From: Amia ocellicauda | Taxonomy: Eukaryota > Chordata > Actinopteri > Amiiformes > Amiidae | Direction: 5' to 3' | NCBI RefSeq assembly: GCF_036373705.1 | Contig: NC_089868.1 | Span: forward strand, 11,533,020-11,597,019 | DNA: 64,000 nucleotides | Shown here: positions 22,901-36,679 of the stretch, in pieces | How positions within the stretch are numbered: the first letter of the stretch is position 1 | How the letters are laid out: the number at the start of each line of letters is the position of its first letter | Made by a program: the position numbers and the translations under genes | The notes under the pieces: model-generated | The model's database searches: none | Seen by the model: the letters and a program-made list of their open reading frames with translations, nothing else | What the model was told of the DNA's origin: nothing

Positions 22901-25900
22901 TACATCTTGAGCAACAGCTCAACACAATGCGTACACAATGCTGAATTAAACTAAAAACCTTTCATGATGTTTCTGACAATCTGACCAATTACAACCCATA
23001 TCAATTCAGAAAGAAAATACATTTTATTCAACCAGCTCAACTTTGATGGCAGGAAGGATTGTCAGCCCACAACAAGTGTAGATTGTGTAAAAGCCCTCCC
23101 ATTATAGTCCAGGATTTCACTAAATCTGACAATGGACAAATACCGACCATAAGAAAATAGCAGGGACTTTGATTTGCACTCTGTAGCTACCCAATGAAGG
23201 GCGCTATACACAAAAAAAAAAAAATGGATTGAATTTTGGATCATAGCAGAAGAATCTCCTAATTTAAACACAAAAGGCTAAGAGATTTGTCAGTAGTTAC
23301 CAATTATGTAGACGCTGAAAGTAGTTCTTATAGGCAAGGTTTTACTATGAAAGATGGCAGTGCTTAAATTGGGACATTCTTTCATGAAACTGTAACTGAC
23401 AATTAAATGCTATATTAGTAATCAAGGGAATTGTGTCCCTTTAATACAGGTCTGTAGCTGCTGCCTACATGCCAATTAGTGTTAATAGAATGACTTTAAA
23501 TCAGGAGATAAAAAAAAAAAAAAAAAAAAAAAAATTGATTTATTATAAGTGGTTAAATTAAGCAGACTACACAATCACCATGATCAAGAAAGTCAGAAAG
23601 TCAGGCAATACTTATTCTATTCTTATTTTTTTTTATTTTATTTAAAAGGAGTCTAATTTCTTTGCTCTGATATGCATCACTTTCTAGTTCTCGTTTTTAA
23701 ACTGGTTGCCAGCTGTCATTACCTGTATTGGTCACTGTAGAGGCCTGTATAGCCTGTAGAGGTCACTGGTGTTTCACATTTTACAATTTGGTTGCACTAC
23801 TTAAATCACTTCCTTTTCCATCCCCTGCATGTTAAAAATGTATTAAGAGTGATATCACAAATCAAAAAAGCAGAAGCTCAGTCTGGGCTTATAGATGAAA
23901 GGGACTACTGCAATGACTGCATTTCAAATCCCTGACCTTCCTCGTCATTTTAGGGACCCATTCATGATAGACAATACAGCATCAGAGCTCCATGCACATC
24001 TCGCAATTACTGAAGGCTACAGCACAAACTACAACAATTACAACTGACAGGCAATTAGTGCACTGATGAGACCATGTGACCATTCAATCTTTAATCACAG
24101 GGGGAGTGCAGCAACAAGAATACTTTCTGTGAATAATTCCAGCGAGAGAGAAACAAAACATCCACATTCAAAACTACCTGGATGTAAATCTCAGAGGCTT
24201 TAATTATGGTCGGGAGGGAGGGAGGCAGGGGAGGGGAGTGGGTTTAGACAAAACAGGAGCGGTTATAACAGGATATCAGTCTAGTACAGGGGAGGGGGCA
24301 CCCTGGGCCTGGAGAGCCACAGGGGCCCCCCCATACTAAATTGATGCTCCCAGATCACACTTTGAATTAAACCCCTAGAGGTTTCTCAAAGTATTTTAAA
24401 GGTGCAATGGATGATGTACAGGACATTCCACCTCTTCCCTGCAGATCAGCATTACAGCTACACATGCACAGACGCAGACTTTGTCAAACACTAAATTACC
24501 ATTTCCTGGTTCTAGTTTTTTCAAGCACACAAACACCGTAGTTTGCAGTCTTTACATTTAGCCCACAACAATTGCAAGCCATGTACACTTGCAGTGTGCG
24601 GTGCAGGGGGAAGGAAGGACAGCCTCTCTCAACAGCAATGACCACTGTGTAGGACAGAGTCACTGAGAAGCCTAGAAGCGATCCTTAGGTCAGTTCCATG
24701 GATGCTAGGAGGTCAGTGAAGCGGTACCTTGGTTGTCCAGTTTCTCTACATGGTTCTTGAGTCTCCTCCACTGCTGGCGGATGCTGTTGGTGAGTTGCTC
24801 CCTCGCATGCTCGCACGACAGCTCCAGAGTTTCCCGGCTGTGATCTCCACCCTCTTCCTCAATGTCAGACACAGCCTGCAACACACAGACGCTTACCACC
24901 CGGCCACAGCATGAAGTCACCCCCCCACCTACCTTAAGAGAATTAGATTTGAATCCGATATATTTGTTCTGTAAAGTGAAGCTTTATTGGCACTTTTAGC
25001 TTTGTAAAACATTCACAATTATCACCTTTAGCAGACCTCAGTTGGAATGGTCTGCAAATGCAAGAGGGAAGGGTTTTATACTAACTTGTTCTAGACTGTC
25101 CTCCATTTTCTCCTCCTTTAGGCTGTGTTTCTTAGGACTTAAAATAGACACCATCTCTTTTTTCATCTGCTGTAGAACCTTCTTCAGCTCGGCATTTTCC
25201 ACCATCAGGTCTTTCTGTCGACATTCATAGTCAGTCAGCAGGGTTTTGTACATTTCGCCTTCATTCCTGTGTGTGTAGCGGGGGAGGAAATAAATTAAAA
25301 TTAGCAACACTTTAAATACATTTTAGGAACAGGCTCTTAGGAAATTGAATTAAGATTATATTTAAGGCATAAATCGTAAAGGTTCCCCACAAACTGGATG
25401 GGCTGCTAAAGACAGTGTGTGCTGGGGGGGAGGGTATAGAGGGAAAGTTAAAGTTGACCGTTTCACAGACTGCACGTCTTATAGAAGCAGAGGGTTCCAC
25501 AATAGCAGTGAAATATGATCTGGAATCCTCTGCCCCACCATGTGCCGTTTAACTGCAGACTCAGCCTAGTTCATCCAGAATTGTCGTTTCCAGCAATACT
25601 GCCAGCTACGAGACTGCGGTTGTATCTGTCCATCTTTACCTGGCCTCGGTCTTCCCAGTTTTCCAAAGACTTCTCTTCCCATCAGACCTCCCGACATAAT
25701 TTAGAACTTCGATCGCTGCAAAAAGGCACAGTTCATTATAAATGGACAAACTAGACTAGATTCTCCAACACTGATCCCATCAAATACAAGACAGACTTTA
25801 AGCAAACTTTTCAGAGTGCTTAAACACAAGCTTCCATCTTATAGCGCTAGATGAACACCACATGAGCTGAGGAGGAGGGGAAGCAATGTGAAAAACTAGG

Positions 25901-28900
25901 ACATTAGGATATTCTGATAAGAGCATGCCCTCAACAACCACCACAAACAAACACCTGCCCTGGCTTAATCTGGGATGAAGTTTGGCAATATGAAACTCAC
26001 TGTAAACACATCGTAAACCTGCCTTAATGGGGAACAATCCTAATTAATTTGAAATGTGTGACAAATATGCACTCGAGGGACAACTGTGTTCCAGTAGTGA
26101 TCATCAGCCTGCTGTTCTGGCTAATTAACCCTGCTGGGCACACCATTGACAACCAGATACTGTGATCTTCTAGGAAAACTAATTAGCAATTCTTTCAAAA
26201 GACATGCTAATCCTTATACGCCCCCATATGCTAATAGAGTTCAATTCAAATTCTCAGTCCTAATTGTTGACTATATGCCTCATTAAATGAAACCATCAGT
26301 AAACTGTCATGCAGGATATCGTCTTTTTTGGCATTCACTGCAGAAGCTTGAAGAGATACTGGAATAAACGTGAAATCGATCACACATACCCAACTTTTTA
26401 TCCTTTTTGTCCATCAAAAGCTGGTGCAGGCGCTCCTTCAGCTTTGTGTACTCCCTCTCCTTCCTCTTCATGTCATGGTTGTATTGTGTGGCTCGGCTTG
26501 CAATTATATTCTGAAGCTTTTGTACCTGAGAGCAGAGGATAAAATCAGCTTCAAACTCTCAGTAGAAGTAAACCATTACTGCTGAGTGAACAAGTATTTA
26601 TCTAAAGCTTTAACAGCCTATGAACTGAATAATATTTTTAGGAACGTGATCAATGTTACAATGGACAATAAGTGAACCTCTACAAGAGCAATAAATCATG
26701 GATAACCAGGTTTCTATACATTCTATATAAAAATTAAAATTAAAATACAAACTATGGTTTGGTTGAGTATGAAAATTAAAATTCTTACCTCCTCTTTTTC
26801 ACTTTTTAGGCTATTCTGCAAGCTCTTCATTTTCAGTTGTAACTGTCGTTCTCTCTCTTGAAGTGCTGTATTCTCTCTTCTAGATATTTCAAGTTGATCC
26901 TAAAATGAGAAAAGATCTGGTGATTATTTGTAAAATGTAATGTTATTAGCCCCTATTGTTTGAAATTGAAATGTGTATTCTAATACTTGGTCTAATGAAA
27001 AATATGGCCCTCAACCTTTAATACACCAACTCATGGTTCTCCACCTTGCTGCACCCCATTGCTCCATTATCCACATTTATCCTTTCAAATCTTTCAAATC
27101 ATCCTAATTGTAACTCTACACTACTGGCAATTATGCCTGCTTTGAGCTTTCTGCACACAGCACTAATGTAAGCATGACATTTTTGCTTTTACTTGAACTA
27201 GCCCTAAAACAGAATATTGTACTCCATTTGTTGTCTTTAATTTCACTTAGGACTAAAACGTATTTTCTATATACACTATATTGATACTTATTACATTTTG
27301 CATGTTTCTAGAAATATGTACATACTGGCACAAACTTTAATCACCCGGGTAAGTGCATCTGCTAGATATTGTGCCTTTAATCTTCCCTGGTATGGTGTAG
27401 TTAATGCTCAGCTAATTTTGTAGAGCAAGAATCCTGTCCGTTCTGAACAACCTCCACAATGACTGCAGTTCCTTATGATTAGCTGGCCCATATTTACAGA
27501 CCCATGGACATTGCCAACTCGTCTGCACACAACGTTAGTTCTAGACCTTCAGCCTGGAGTTGCTGCTCTGGAGGTGATCCAGGTCACTGCTGGACTTGAG
27601 CTGCTCCGTCTCCAGGTCCTCCACGGTGCGCAGGCCCCTCCGGTGCAGCTGCAACAGCTCATACATGACATTGAGCACGGTCACCAGGCTCAGGTCCCGC
27701 TTCCCATTGGATTCGCTACACAGAGGAGGGAAGCCCAGTGACGACACCTCCTGAGGAAGAGACCTGGCTGTTAAAACCGGCCCACCTGCCCGCAGTGCAA
27801 GCCCAGGTGAAAGCTAAGGACTTTGACATCCTCCCAGCAACCCCTTGCAAACCACAGCCCAGGCATCATTTCTTCACCTGAAGGCTTCTCCCTTGTAGCC
27901 GATGGAAACCAGTCATCTATTACTGGGTTTGGTAGGGCAATGGCAGATATCCGATATTTGTATCCGGCATTACAAATATTAGTTACACACAATAATTAGG
28001 GACACACCCAGTTTCCCAAAATTTAAGCCTGTGACTAATTACTTTAGTCATGGTTTTATTCCAATTCCCCATCTTATCAGAGCTTCTCCTCCCCCCTCCA
28101 GCAACTACATAAATTGCTCCTTTGAGAAGAGCTCACTCAGCCATAAACCACTAGCAAAAACCGAGACCCCAGGGAGCACAATAACTGCAAATTATGTTAT
28201 TTCAATAAGGACTTGTACTTCTGGGACAGACATCTTATTATCTCATGCACATCTAGCCTAACAACTAGAACACGTTCACATTTTATTACAGATTCTACTT
28301 AAAAAGGGATTAGGAACACAGCATGCTCCTCTACGATATTGCAACTAGACTAAGAAATAAAGCATATATGCCGACTACTACAGAGAGACTCTTCCACTGA
28401 AATATTAATGAGCGTTTCATGGGACCTGTCAAATCCAGCATTTTGTTTATGAAGATTGTTTTTTCAGTTTCAGGGTTACGCCAATCTGACTCACCTGATT
28501 GACATAGGAAACGCACTGAGTGATGTTGTCCTCTGTGCAGAAGGCACTTAAAATACTGTAGGAGTTTTTAGAAAAAGGCAAAGAACAGTGCAGTGGCGGC
28601 TGCGTACGATGCCTCGAGGGAGACATTGTAGAACTGCTGGATATTTCGCTGGTCTCTGTGTGGGAGGGGGTGGGGAAGGGGAGACGAGACAAAAACATTA
28701 ACAATGGGTCATTTATTTATCAATGGGGAAAAACACTGAATTCCAGCCATTAATTGTACTTGAATGGCAAAGTGCATATAGGTTATACTTATACTATAGA
28801 CAAGCAAGCGTTTTGATAGGCAAAACATCCGAGGTTCAACTGGTATAAGTACGCAATCATACAAAACAGTCGTCATCAAGACTAGAACCACTATAACAGC

Positions 28901-29462
28901 ATTAATTGACAGGCATTTAAATTTCCGCTGTAACAAGTTATAAACTGTTTGTCAAAGCCACAAAGTTGTAATACAGACCCACCTCTCTACCCTGAAGCAA
29001 GTTAAATGCATTGCTCATTCATGTACATTTAGTAGTTGCACAACAGAGTTTTACAGAGGTCTCCTGTATATAATGTATCTATTACTCTGCTATGTGCAAC
29101 ACAAATCAGTTCACATTTACCAAGCAATACCTGGGCTAGTAATTATAATCAAGCAAATCGATTATATATTTGAATTATATTCTATTTCCATATGTATATT
29201 TATCAGGGCGGGCACACTGAACACATGTTACAATCACCTAGTAGAAGACATTGTTCCTGGAGATCAAATGTACAGATTAAGAGTATATTAGACTATTCAA
29301 CAAATTTTACTTATTTCACTTGTCACTGAGCAAAATTAGATAAAATAAGTCCATCAGTTTACAGTCACCAGAGGCTGCAATATTGAACATCCAGCAAGCA
29401 GAGTTCCAGCAATAATTACCCAGTGAAGGCTCTGGCATTGTGATCGTCCTCCAATCTCCCAT
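19937..29462 (-). CDS. ssx2ip: ssx2ip (ADIP), afadin- and alpha-actinin-binding centrosomal protein, 599 residues
   Basis: Coiled-coil protein of centriolar satellites and adherens junctions. In vertebrates it helps anchor spindle microtubules, supports cilium assembly and binds afadin and alpha-actinin. Thirteen coding exons join with consistent phases (1800 nt): 29420-29462, 28495-28655, 27547-27750, 26789-26899, 26390-26525, 25640-25715, 25086-25266, 24728-24875, 21328-21464, 21020-21193, 20781-20898, 20445-20607, 19937-20084. The start at 29462 gives [10 protein letters not shown], matching the human start MGDW. Diagnostic blocks: SAFCTEDNI (exon 2), [17 protein letters not shown] (exon 5), [16 protein letters not shown] (exon 7), REQLTNSIR and HVEKLDNQ (exon 8), [11 protein letters not shown] (exon 10). 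Coiled coil covers most of residues 80-470; the C-terminus is Ser-rich. The human protein is 614 residues. The 29462 exon has an acceptor at 29467, so a noncoding exon lies upstream. The exon 3 donor (GTCTAG) is weak. Confidence 0.95.
23510..23534. repeat. Run of 25 A in an ssx2ip intron
   Basis: Homopolymer tract in the 3.3-kb intron between ssx2ip coding exons 8 and 9. A second short A run at 23212-23224 follows GGGCGCTATACAC, which resembles the tail of some fish SINEs, but no SINE head was found near either tract. Confidence 0.8.
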
Positions 29463-32400
29463 AGCAACTAAAGGCCAGAATACCTGAGCGACCAGATCAG
29501 TCGCGAAATGTGCAGCACATATGACTAACGGAAGCTCCTACGCAGCCCAGTCCTGAAATAGGCAAACGGGGCACATTAGATTAACAGTAGCCATTCCACA
29601 CAAACAGGAGATTAAAACAAGTGCACCAAAACTGGGGATGGAGGGGGGTAGGGAGGGTTGCCGACTTAAGCCCATGCATGTTTGTTTTTTTCTTACCCTC
29701 CATAGGATTAGTTGACTGTTTAACAAGGAGACGACATTTTGAATTCTCCAAGAACCATATTTCAGATGTCTAGATAGAATACAGACTATGCCCCACCCCC
29801 CAAAACCAAACACCAAATGTTTCCTTGCCATGTTAGACTTTTTGCAAAAATCCCATCACCTCAAATCAAAACGAAAAAAGTCTCACCATCGAGATGAGTT
29901 GCACACCAAGAGTCAAAATTATTCTGTCTTTAATAGAAACTGAATTCTGAATACACCCTCTGCTCTCTGAAAAGAGGTATAATCTGTTAAACAAGTTAAA
30001 CCACCTACAGTACAAGATACCTTTGGGCTAAACCCATAATTACTCTACTGCATTCGTCTCAAGTCACACATAACACCACAGTCACACACCATTTTAGTTA
30101 TTAGTAATTTATACAAAACAAATTAATCAAACCAAACAAAAAACAAACTTGCATTTACCATCCAGGAACCAAACTACCATAGAACCCATCTTCCAAACAG
30201 CTACAGTAAGAGGTCACAGTGACGCTTGGAAATCATCTTAGCACTCTTACGTCCTTATCCACTAATCCAGCACACAGATGGCCTCCTATCTGCACAAAAC
30301 AGACTCCTCAGCCCCAAGTCTGTAGACTATATGGTTCAGTGCAAGATGCTTCGTAGGTCACGTAGTACAATCAAGTTAAATTGATCATCAGGTTAACAGT
30401 TGTATACGGTGACAGTTTGTTTTAAGGTCAGTGTAAAATAGTTAACAGCTAGATTTTATTATGGAGAAGCAGGGTTAACCAAACATTTAAAAATGTCTAC
30501 ACAACTTAGGACAGAATGAAACGTTTAGGTGTTATTGATGGACAATTTAAAAATGTGAAAAACTAATTACAGTACATTTGCAGTACTTTTCACTAAGGAA
30601 CAAATTTGGAGGAGAGTCCAGGCAGATACCAAATATATTTTGTATTAATATCCCTATAAACCCCTATAAGGTTCATTTGATAATTTGGAAGTTAAATCTT
30701 GGAAAGATCTTAATGTTAATTCTTGTAAAATAAAATGGTTTACAAATAGGCAAACCATTTTCTCAGCACATGAGTGTACTGAACCCTAACAAAAACAGCA
30801 TATTTCAAACTATTCTTGAGGGTTAAAAATAAATGCACATATTTTAAATAAAGGTTACTACATAAGTAAAGTTTCAAAGGCCCAGAGCAACACTCAATAT
30901 AGATCAAACCCCACTTATAACAGTGCAGGATCAGCAGTAGCCCTGTGATGTCATCAGCAAAATCCACCAAAGAATAACAGATTACAGAGGATTAGAGTAT
31001 TCCCTTTTTCTCTCACAAGACAGTCTTTGCATACATACTGCATCTGGAGCCCTCTGTGATAAAGGTTTCTTGCTAAAATGTTACTGCTGACAAGGGCAAA
31101 AATAAGAAAGGGAAACTTGAAAAGAGAAGACATTCTTTGTTGCAACCATTACACATTAAAAAGCTCAACAAACAGTCTGGTTAGAATTAAGATAATGGCA
31201 TTTCCATAGCTCCAAATCCATATCTTAAGGTACAGTTGAATCACACATTACTTGTAGATCTAAGCAATCATTGAAAGTTTTAATTTAGAAAGATGGCAAC
31301 CAATTTTAATGATTCGATCATTAAAATTAGATAATTCACCTCTCAGTCATTACAATAACCAATGTGGGTATTAAAATGGTCCAACTACATCTTCAGCACT
31401 GGGATTTCAACATTGGCCTGAATATTCATGGTTATTTTCCCAATTCATTGGAATTAAATTAAAATTTCAACCTCCCTTAAGTGAGACTGCCAAGTGCATC
31501 AGATTTTGTGTTTACATTACTGCCCGTCAGACATCTCCAAGTTCCAAAATCATAGCCAGTGTGAACCAAATTGTGAACAACAGTCATACAGAATCACAAG
31601 GACTCACGTATATACCAGGGAGGACTCAATTAAGTAAAGTGCATGACCAGGCGCTTAAAGCACCCTGGTGATAAATACAAGAGCAGGAAACCAAATGTCC
31701 TTTCAAAACAGATGGGACTTCAAATGGACCAAGAGGAATTATACCCTGCTGATTAACACTTCAGCCAATCAGACAGCAGTCAGGAATTAGTGCTAATCAG
31801 AGTACACCAAATCAGTCTTCCAAAAATAACCACTGATGCCACATATTTCATAACAAGCCACTTTGCCCTCAATTTCAGCCATCGAAGGTGCAGCCACTGC
31901 CTGGTGCACAGGTGCAGTCGTTTCCCCATCCCCGAGTAGACCAGGGTATGGCAGACAGGGTCCAATACTGCACCACCTCTCTAGTGCAGAAATATAGCAC
32001 ACACATCTTAATTGAATAACCAATTTAAAATCAAGGCAAGGAAGGATCTGCTTGTAGCAATGACCCGTGCTCTAATGGATTTGGAAGGCAATGTTATGTC
32101 TTATTTTAAAACCATTATAGGTGCATCATTCTTAGCACTATACACTATATATTCAAGAACACAGAATATTAAACAAAAATGGAGAGTTTGAGCACAGCTT
32201 GACAAATACTGGTCATCTCTGAGGGAGTACATTAAGTAGGTAAACTATAGTAGCTTTAAAAACAAGCCATGGAGAATAGTACCTTAAAAAAACAAAAAAT
32301 AGTCAGATCAGGACAAGATGAGCAGTCATGTATGCATTGTAATTTCACAAAACTTAAAAAAATTGAAAGGTCCTAATTTGTCAATGTGTGACCCAACCAA

Positions 32401-33162
32401 TTAAAATTTGAAATCCAAGTTATTTTTGCCAGCAACCTTTTGTTTTGAAAAGCTAGTGTTGCAGGCGACATGGAAAGTTACCACTTAAAGAGCTGGTATA
32501 AATAAAAGTGAAGTGCAAAGTTGTATTATGGGGTCTATGGGGAATTTTGCCCAATCCAAATGACAGGGTAGTTTGTCCTAGGCTGTAATTTAAAAGGGTA
32601 GTAGGTTGAAAGTATAAGCATACTTCATCAATGCCAATATTGTACAAGAAAGATGTGCAAGACGGCAAAACTTAGACTACACTTTATTGCTTGCCATACT
32701 GTAGCGACTTAACGAGCTCAACAGACAATATTTAAGCAGACTCCTGCAAGGGTCACCAACAAGACACGCTGGATTGCAGTCAGTGTTTAGTGTGCATGTT
32801 AGTCGAGGGTCTTGCAGGATTTTGCCTTGAAACCTATGCATTAAAGGGATGATACAACTGCTCTAGTAGTAGCACATTACGGTCACCTGACTTTGAAAAA
32901 TAATAATGCTGAGCATACGGTAGCATCGAAAGCGGCGTATCTAACTCAGCTAAACAACCTTGAAGAGATCCCCACCGAAATAAGGATACGGCTCCACAGA
33001 GCAGTGATCAGAGCACAACCCGAGTTAGACTGGGCTTTATTCCGCACGTTACTCCTCCCCTACATTAATATTAACTCGGCACTAAAGCAGGGCTAGAGCT
33101 CAGTGGCGAACCAGGACTGTGAGAGAGGTTTTTAAAGAGAAACAAACATGCCACTCACTCAC

Positions 33163-33300
33163 GCTACATATTGTGCGGCGAACTCAGTTCCCAGCGTCCA
33201 GTTGCTCTATTGCGTAAATATCGGGCTCTATATGAACCCTTCCAAAACCAGCCAACCCCCTTCAAACAGGTCCCAGTGTCTCCAGGCAGGGTCTCATAAT
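33163..33300 (-). other. ssx2ip: Probable noncoding first exon of ssx2ip
   Basis: A strong donor (GTAGC|GTGAGT on the minus strand) ends at 33163, and the next exon acceptor is at 29467, five bases before the start codon. The upper limit is uncertain; transcription probably begins between about 33250 and 33400 in GC-rich DNA. The intron between 33162 and 29468 (about 3.7 kb) contains no recognised gene. Confidence 0.5.
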
Positions 33301-33560
33301 CTCCTCTTGATCACCAACAGCTGATGATGCTAAACCCTCCCACTCCGGCAGCGGGCGCAGGTCGGCAGCTTCCGACTCCCGGACTCAAAAACAAGCATCC
33401 CGGTCATTGGTCAGGTGGTTGTTAAGCAACCAACACCTGCTGTCCGCATTGGCTGACGCCGGCGCGGCGCTTCCCTGTAGTGACGCACAGCGTGGAGACG
33501 GGTGCGAACCGCGGGGCTGGCAGGTGAGTGAAGCACGCAGTGCTCAGCGTTTACAGCACC
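33300..33560. promoter_or_regulatory. GC-rich, CpG-bearing promoter of ssx2ip, possibly bidirectional
   Basis: This stretch is clearly richer in GC and CpG than its surroundings (GGCGCGGCG, CCGCGGGGC, many CG steps). It contains an inverted CCAAT box (ATTGG at 33406-33410) and an X-box at 33418-33430. It sits directly upstream of the probable noncoding exon of ssx2ip. On the plus strand it ends near a strong splice donor at 33523, so it may also fire in the other direction. Confidence 0.65.
33418..33430 (+). promoter_or_regulatory. X-box (RFX binding site) in the ssx2ip promoter
   Basis: GTTGTTAAGCAAC matches the X-box consensus RYYNYY-N(1-3)-RRNRAC at every fixed position, with a one-base spacer. 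It lies within an inverted repeat GGTTG...CAACC (33417-33431). RFX factors use X-boxes to control ciliary genes, and SSX2IP is a centriolar-satellite and cilium protein, so the site is functionally sensible. Binding is inferred. Confidence 0.55.
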
Positions 33561-33619
33561 TCGTTAACTGGGAACATAGTCCGCCCGCCTCTGCCAAGGT
33601 CTGTCTGAGGTTTGTCTGA

Positions 33620-36581
33620 CACCCAACTGGGAATTAACCATTTCCCTAAGGGCTAGCAAAATGTTTTCAAAGGTGTATTGGTGTAAATCCGATTTGCTGA
33701 AGTTCAGTGCTGATTAAAGATGCATGATCTTTGTAACTTTTTTTTTTTTTGTAATAGTAATACAACAAGAATGTGTACAAACAAAACATTCAAAAACATT
33801 ATACAGACCAACCAAAATGTCCAAACAAAACATTCAAGAAGAGATTGAACGGTTCCAAATAGAAATAGTTTGTATTAGTCATTTCATTACCCACACCCAT
33901 CAGTCTATGTAGCATCAGGAGAGATTGGGATCACATTGCAGAACAAAACCAAACATTAAGTAACAATGGCATGCAAAAAGTCCTTATCAAATTATAATTC
34001 AGTTTACAGTTTTAAGATTTCCTTTCGGAGATAGCCATAAATGGGGAAAAAAGTGTAATAAATTATTCAATAAAGATAGTAGCAGTCTCAGATCAATCAG
34101 AAGGATAGGATTTCCAGTGGTACAGTTCTTTTGATTGTGGCATTTTGTCCCCTTGAGACTCATCCATCCAGAGCTATAATATATGAAATATTACACCCCA
34201 CAGTCTGTGGTATGGGTCAGTTACTGAAAGCTGTTCCCTTCTGTCTGAAATGACAGTGTCAAATGAAAACAAAAGCATACAATAATAAAATCTAAGATTT
34301 TCTTTCCCCCCCTCTGCCACTGTAAAGACTTTTAGCCTGTTGTATGCAAACAACAAAGATAACCAAAGCAGAATACAATTCTGCACTGATGGTACCCTTA
34401 ATATATAATATAAAACAGATTATGTTTATTGAGCCTGTATAGATTTGGAAATTAAATAACTTTGAAAAACCATTTAGACACCTGTTACAAAAATATAGGT
34501 TTTACAATATCCAGTTGCAAAACTTCAGCTGGTGATTGGAATCAACAGACATTGTGCATAATTGGAAAAAGGTTTAATAAAAAAATGCTGTCAAACATTC
34601 ACCTATGTTTTTCAAACATTACCACACAGGCAGGCTATCCAAAATGTATGAACATGGTTGGAAAGCATTAAGTAAGGTAGGTCTCATAGAGTGAAGCTGG
34701 GCTTGTTGTTATTTCTCAGTGGCAGTAATATAATTAAAGTGGTCTGTCTGCTCCAGAATGAATGAGCAAGGTAATAATCATAATTCACCGCTGTCCAGCA
34801 TTTTTTCAATACACAAAACCACATGCCAGGAGAAAATCATTACAAAACCCACTGAGTGATGCATGGTATGTGAACTATCCTGCAGCTTTGTTTGCAGACT
34901 GAACAGTAGCTGGAAAGCATTAGACGTATTATTTTAAAACCCTTTGCAAATAAATATTTATTTACCTATTTAAGATTTTGTTACTACTGCTAAATGATTC
35001 AACAAACAAAAAAGAAAACTGCTTGACCATTTTCTCGTACACTGAGAGAACTGCATCAGTTCTCGTCACTTAGGAAATGTGTTTATGTCTCGGCTAGTGA
35101 CAGAATTTGATTTATCGCTTCTTCCTCTTCGCACAATCTGCTCTTGTTTTTCGGTCATGGAAGCCAAGGCAGATTAATGTTGTTTGTTTTCTGTATCTGA
35201 TAGTGTAACATTCTATAGAAACAGAGTTCACAAGACAATAAAGTAAAACTTATTAACAACAGATTGCTGTTTTGTTTTGTTTGTACGTCTGTTGTTTTTG
35301 TTGTTGTTGTTCTTTCCTTATCTAGACCTGCACATGGAGAAAATAAGAAATAAAGCTTCAACCTAATTTACCTTTATTATTCAACTGAAACCACCCAAAA
35401 AAAGGGAAGAATGAAAATTAGTTTAATAGTTTTATACATGAGATTAGGTTGCTTAAGATATTAAGATAAGCCTGACTTTGTCTTGGCATGGTTATAAGGC
35501 TCTTGTTGATTTTGCAGCCAATCCCTTTGTTCATAAACCTGATGGCCAAGGTTTTGTTGTAGCCACTGCCTAAATCTCAAGCCTCTCTAAGCTTTTTCCA
35601 TGTCACTGTGGTTACTAGCATGTGGCACTGCTTAAACAGAACTACGTGAAAGAGCTGTTAACTCTAGCACACAGGATGTCACAGGATGTGCGTGTGTATA
35701 TAATAGCACATTCAATTTGCCTTTTCACAACGTGACAGCTACAGTTTATCATGGTGTCTATTGTGCTGGTGCATCCCCACAGATTAGGCAGCTAGGTAGG
35801 AGAGATAAGCAAGGATTATCATTGAATACTTTACAAGCTGTGTGGGATTCACAATACATGGGAATAGAGAGAGTAATAAGAGAGAGAAAATGTACTATAC
35901 TGTTTCCTTAGTGTAGAATGGCAGAAAAAAAGAAGTGGTCATCTTGTAAGCTTTTATCTCTACAGCATTACTGACAAAGTGGATATCAGCTTTAAGGAGT
36001 GTTGAAGTGAATATACTGTAATATTCAATCTTATGTAAACATTTAATTTGTATTTCCTTTTACCTTCTACACAATCAATAACTTTAGACAGCCTTTGGAA
36101 TTTGTTACATATACATTTGCAAAAGCATTTTATGGGAAAATACACATGCAGAATTATTTGGATATTTTGTAAGTTTACATGACTACAGTACAAACAACTG
36201 AATGATAAAAGCTACACCATGAAATATTAACATACAGCTAGTTTATTTTGTCAACAGGAAATGGATTCATTGTTACAAATTAGATCTTTTACACCGGAAC
36301 ATGTACATATAATGTCTAAGAAAAGTTTGTTGATGTGCTTTTCCTGCCTCTATATTATAAACAGATAGATAGATATATAGATATGTGTATGTGCATGTGT
36401 GTTGTGTGTTTGAACTGATACAAATAGCTACAAAAATAAGTACTATTCATTAAAACAAACCAGTATAAAGCAAGGAGTTCAATGGATTGTGCAGTGGTAT
36501 TGAAGTTTTAAAACACACGGTTTACACATATTCTTGTCTAATGTGGTTTACATTGTTTAAAAATACCTTTCTATAACAAGT
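33620..36581. other. Intergenic region between ssx2ip promoter and guanylyl cyclase 3' end
   Basis: AT-rich DNA with scattered short open frames of 60-77 codons that show no similarity, no codon bias and no splice partners. A short GATA run occurs near 36364-36380. I see no supported gene here. Confidence 0.6.
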
Positions 36582-36587
36582 TTTATT
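36582..36587 (-). terminator. Candidate poly(A) signal of the receptor guanylyl cyclase
   Basis: AATAAA on the minus strand, about 95 bases after the stop codon at 36680-36682. Other signals further down are possible. Confidence 0.45.
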
Positions 36588-36679
36588 TTTTATGAGACAG
36601 TTTGTAAAACACACAAATCGCAAAAGACCCTGGTAGTTAGTTGTTAATAGTTACAGGACCACCGTACAGCTGGTTATTT

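Noticed and set aside
23195-23235. Possible SINE tail (GGGCGCTATACAC plus A run)
   Set aside because: No tRNA- or 5S-derived head was seen nearby. Too little to call.
33407-33619. 70-codon plus-strand frame in the CpG promoter
   Set aside because: GC-rich DNA leaves frames open by chance. There is no similarity, and a strong splice donor interrupts it. Kept only as a hint of a divergent transcript.
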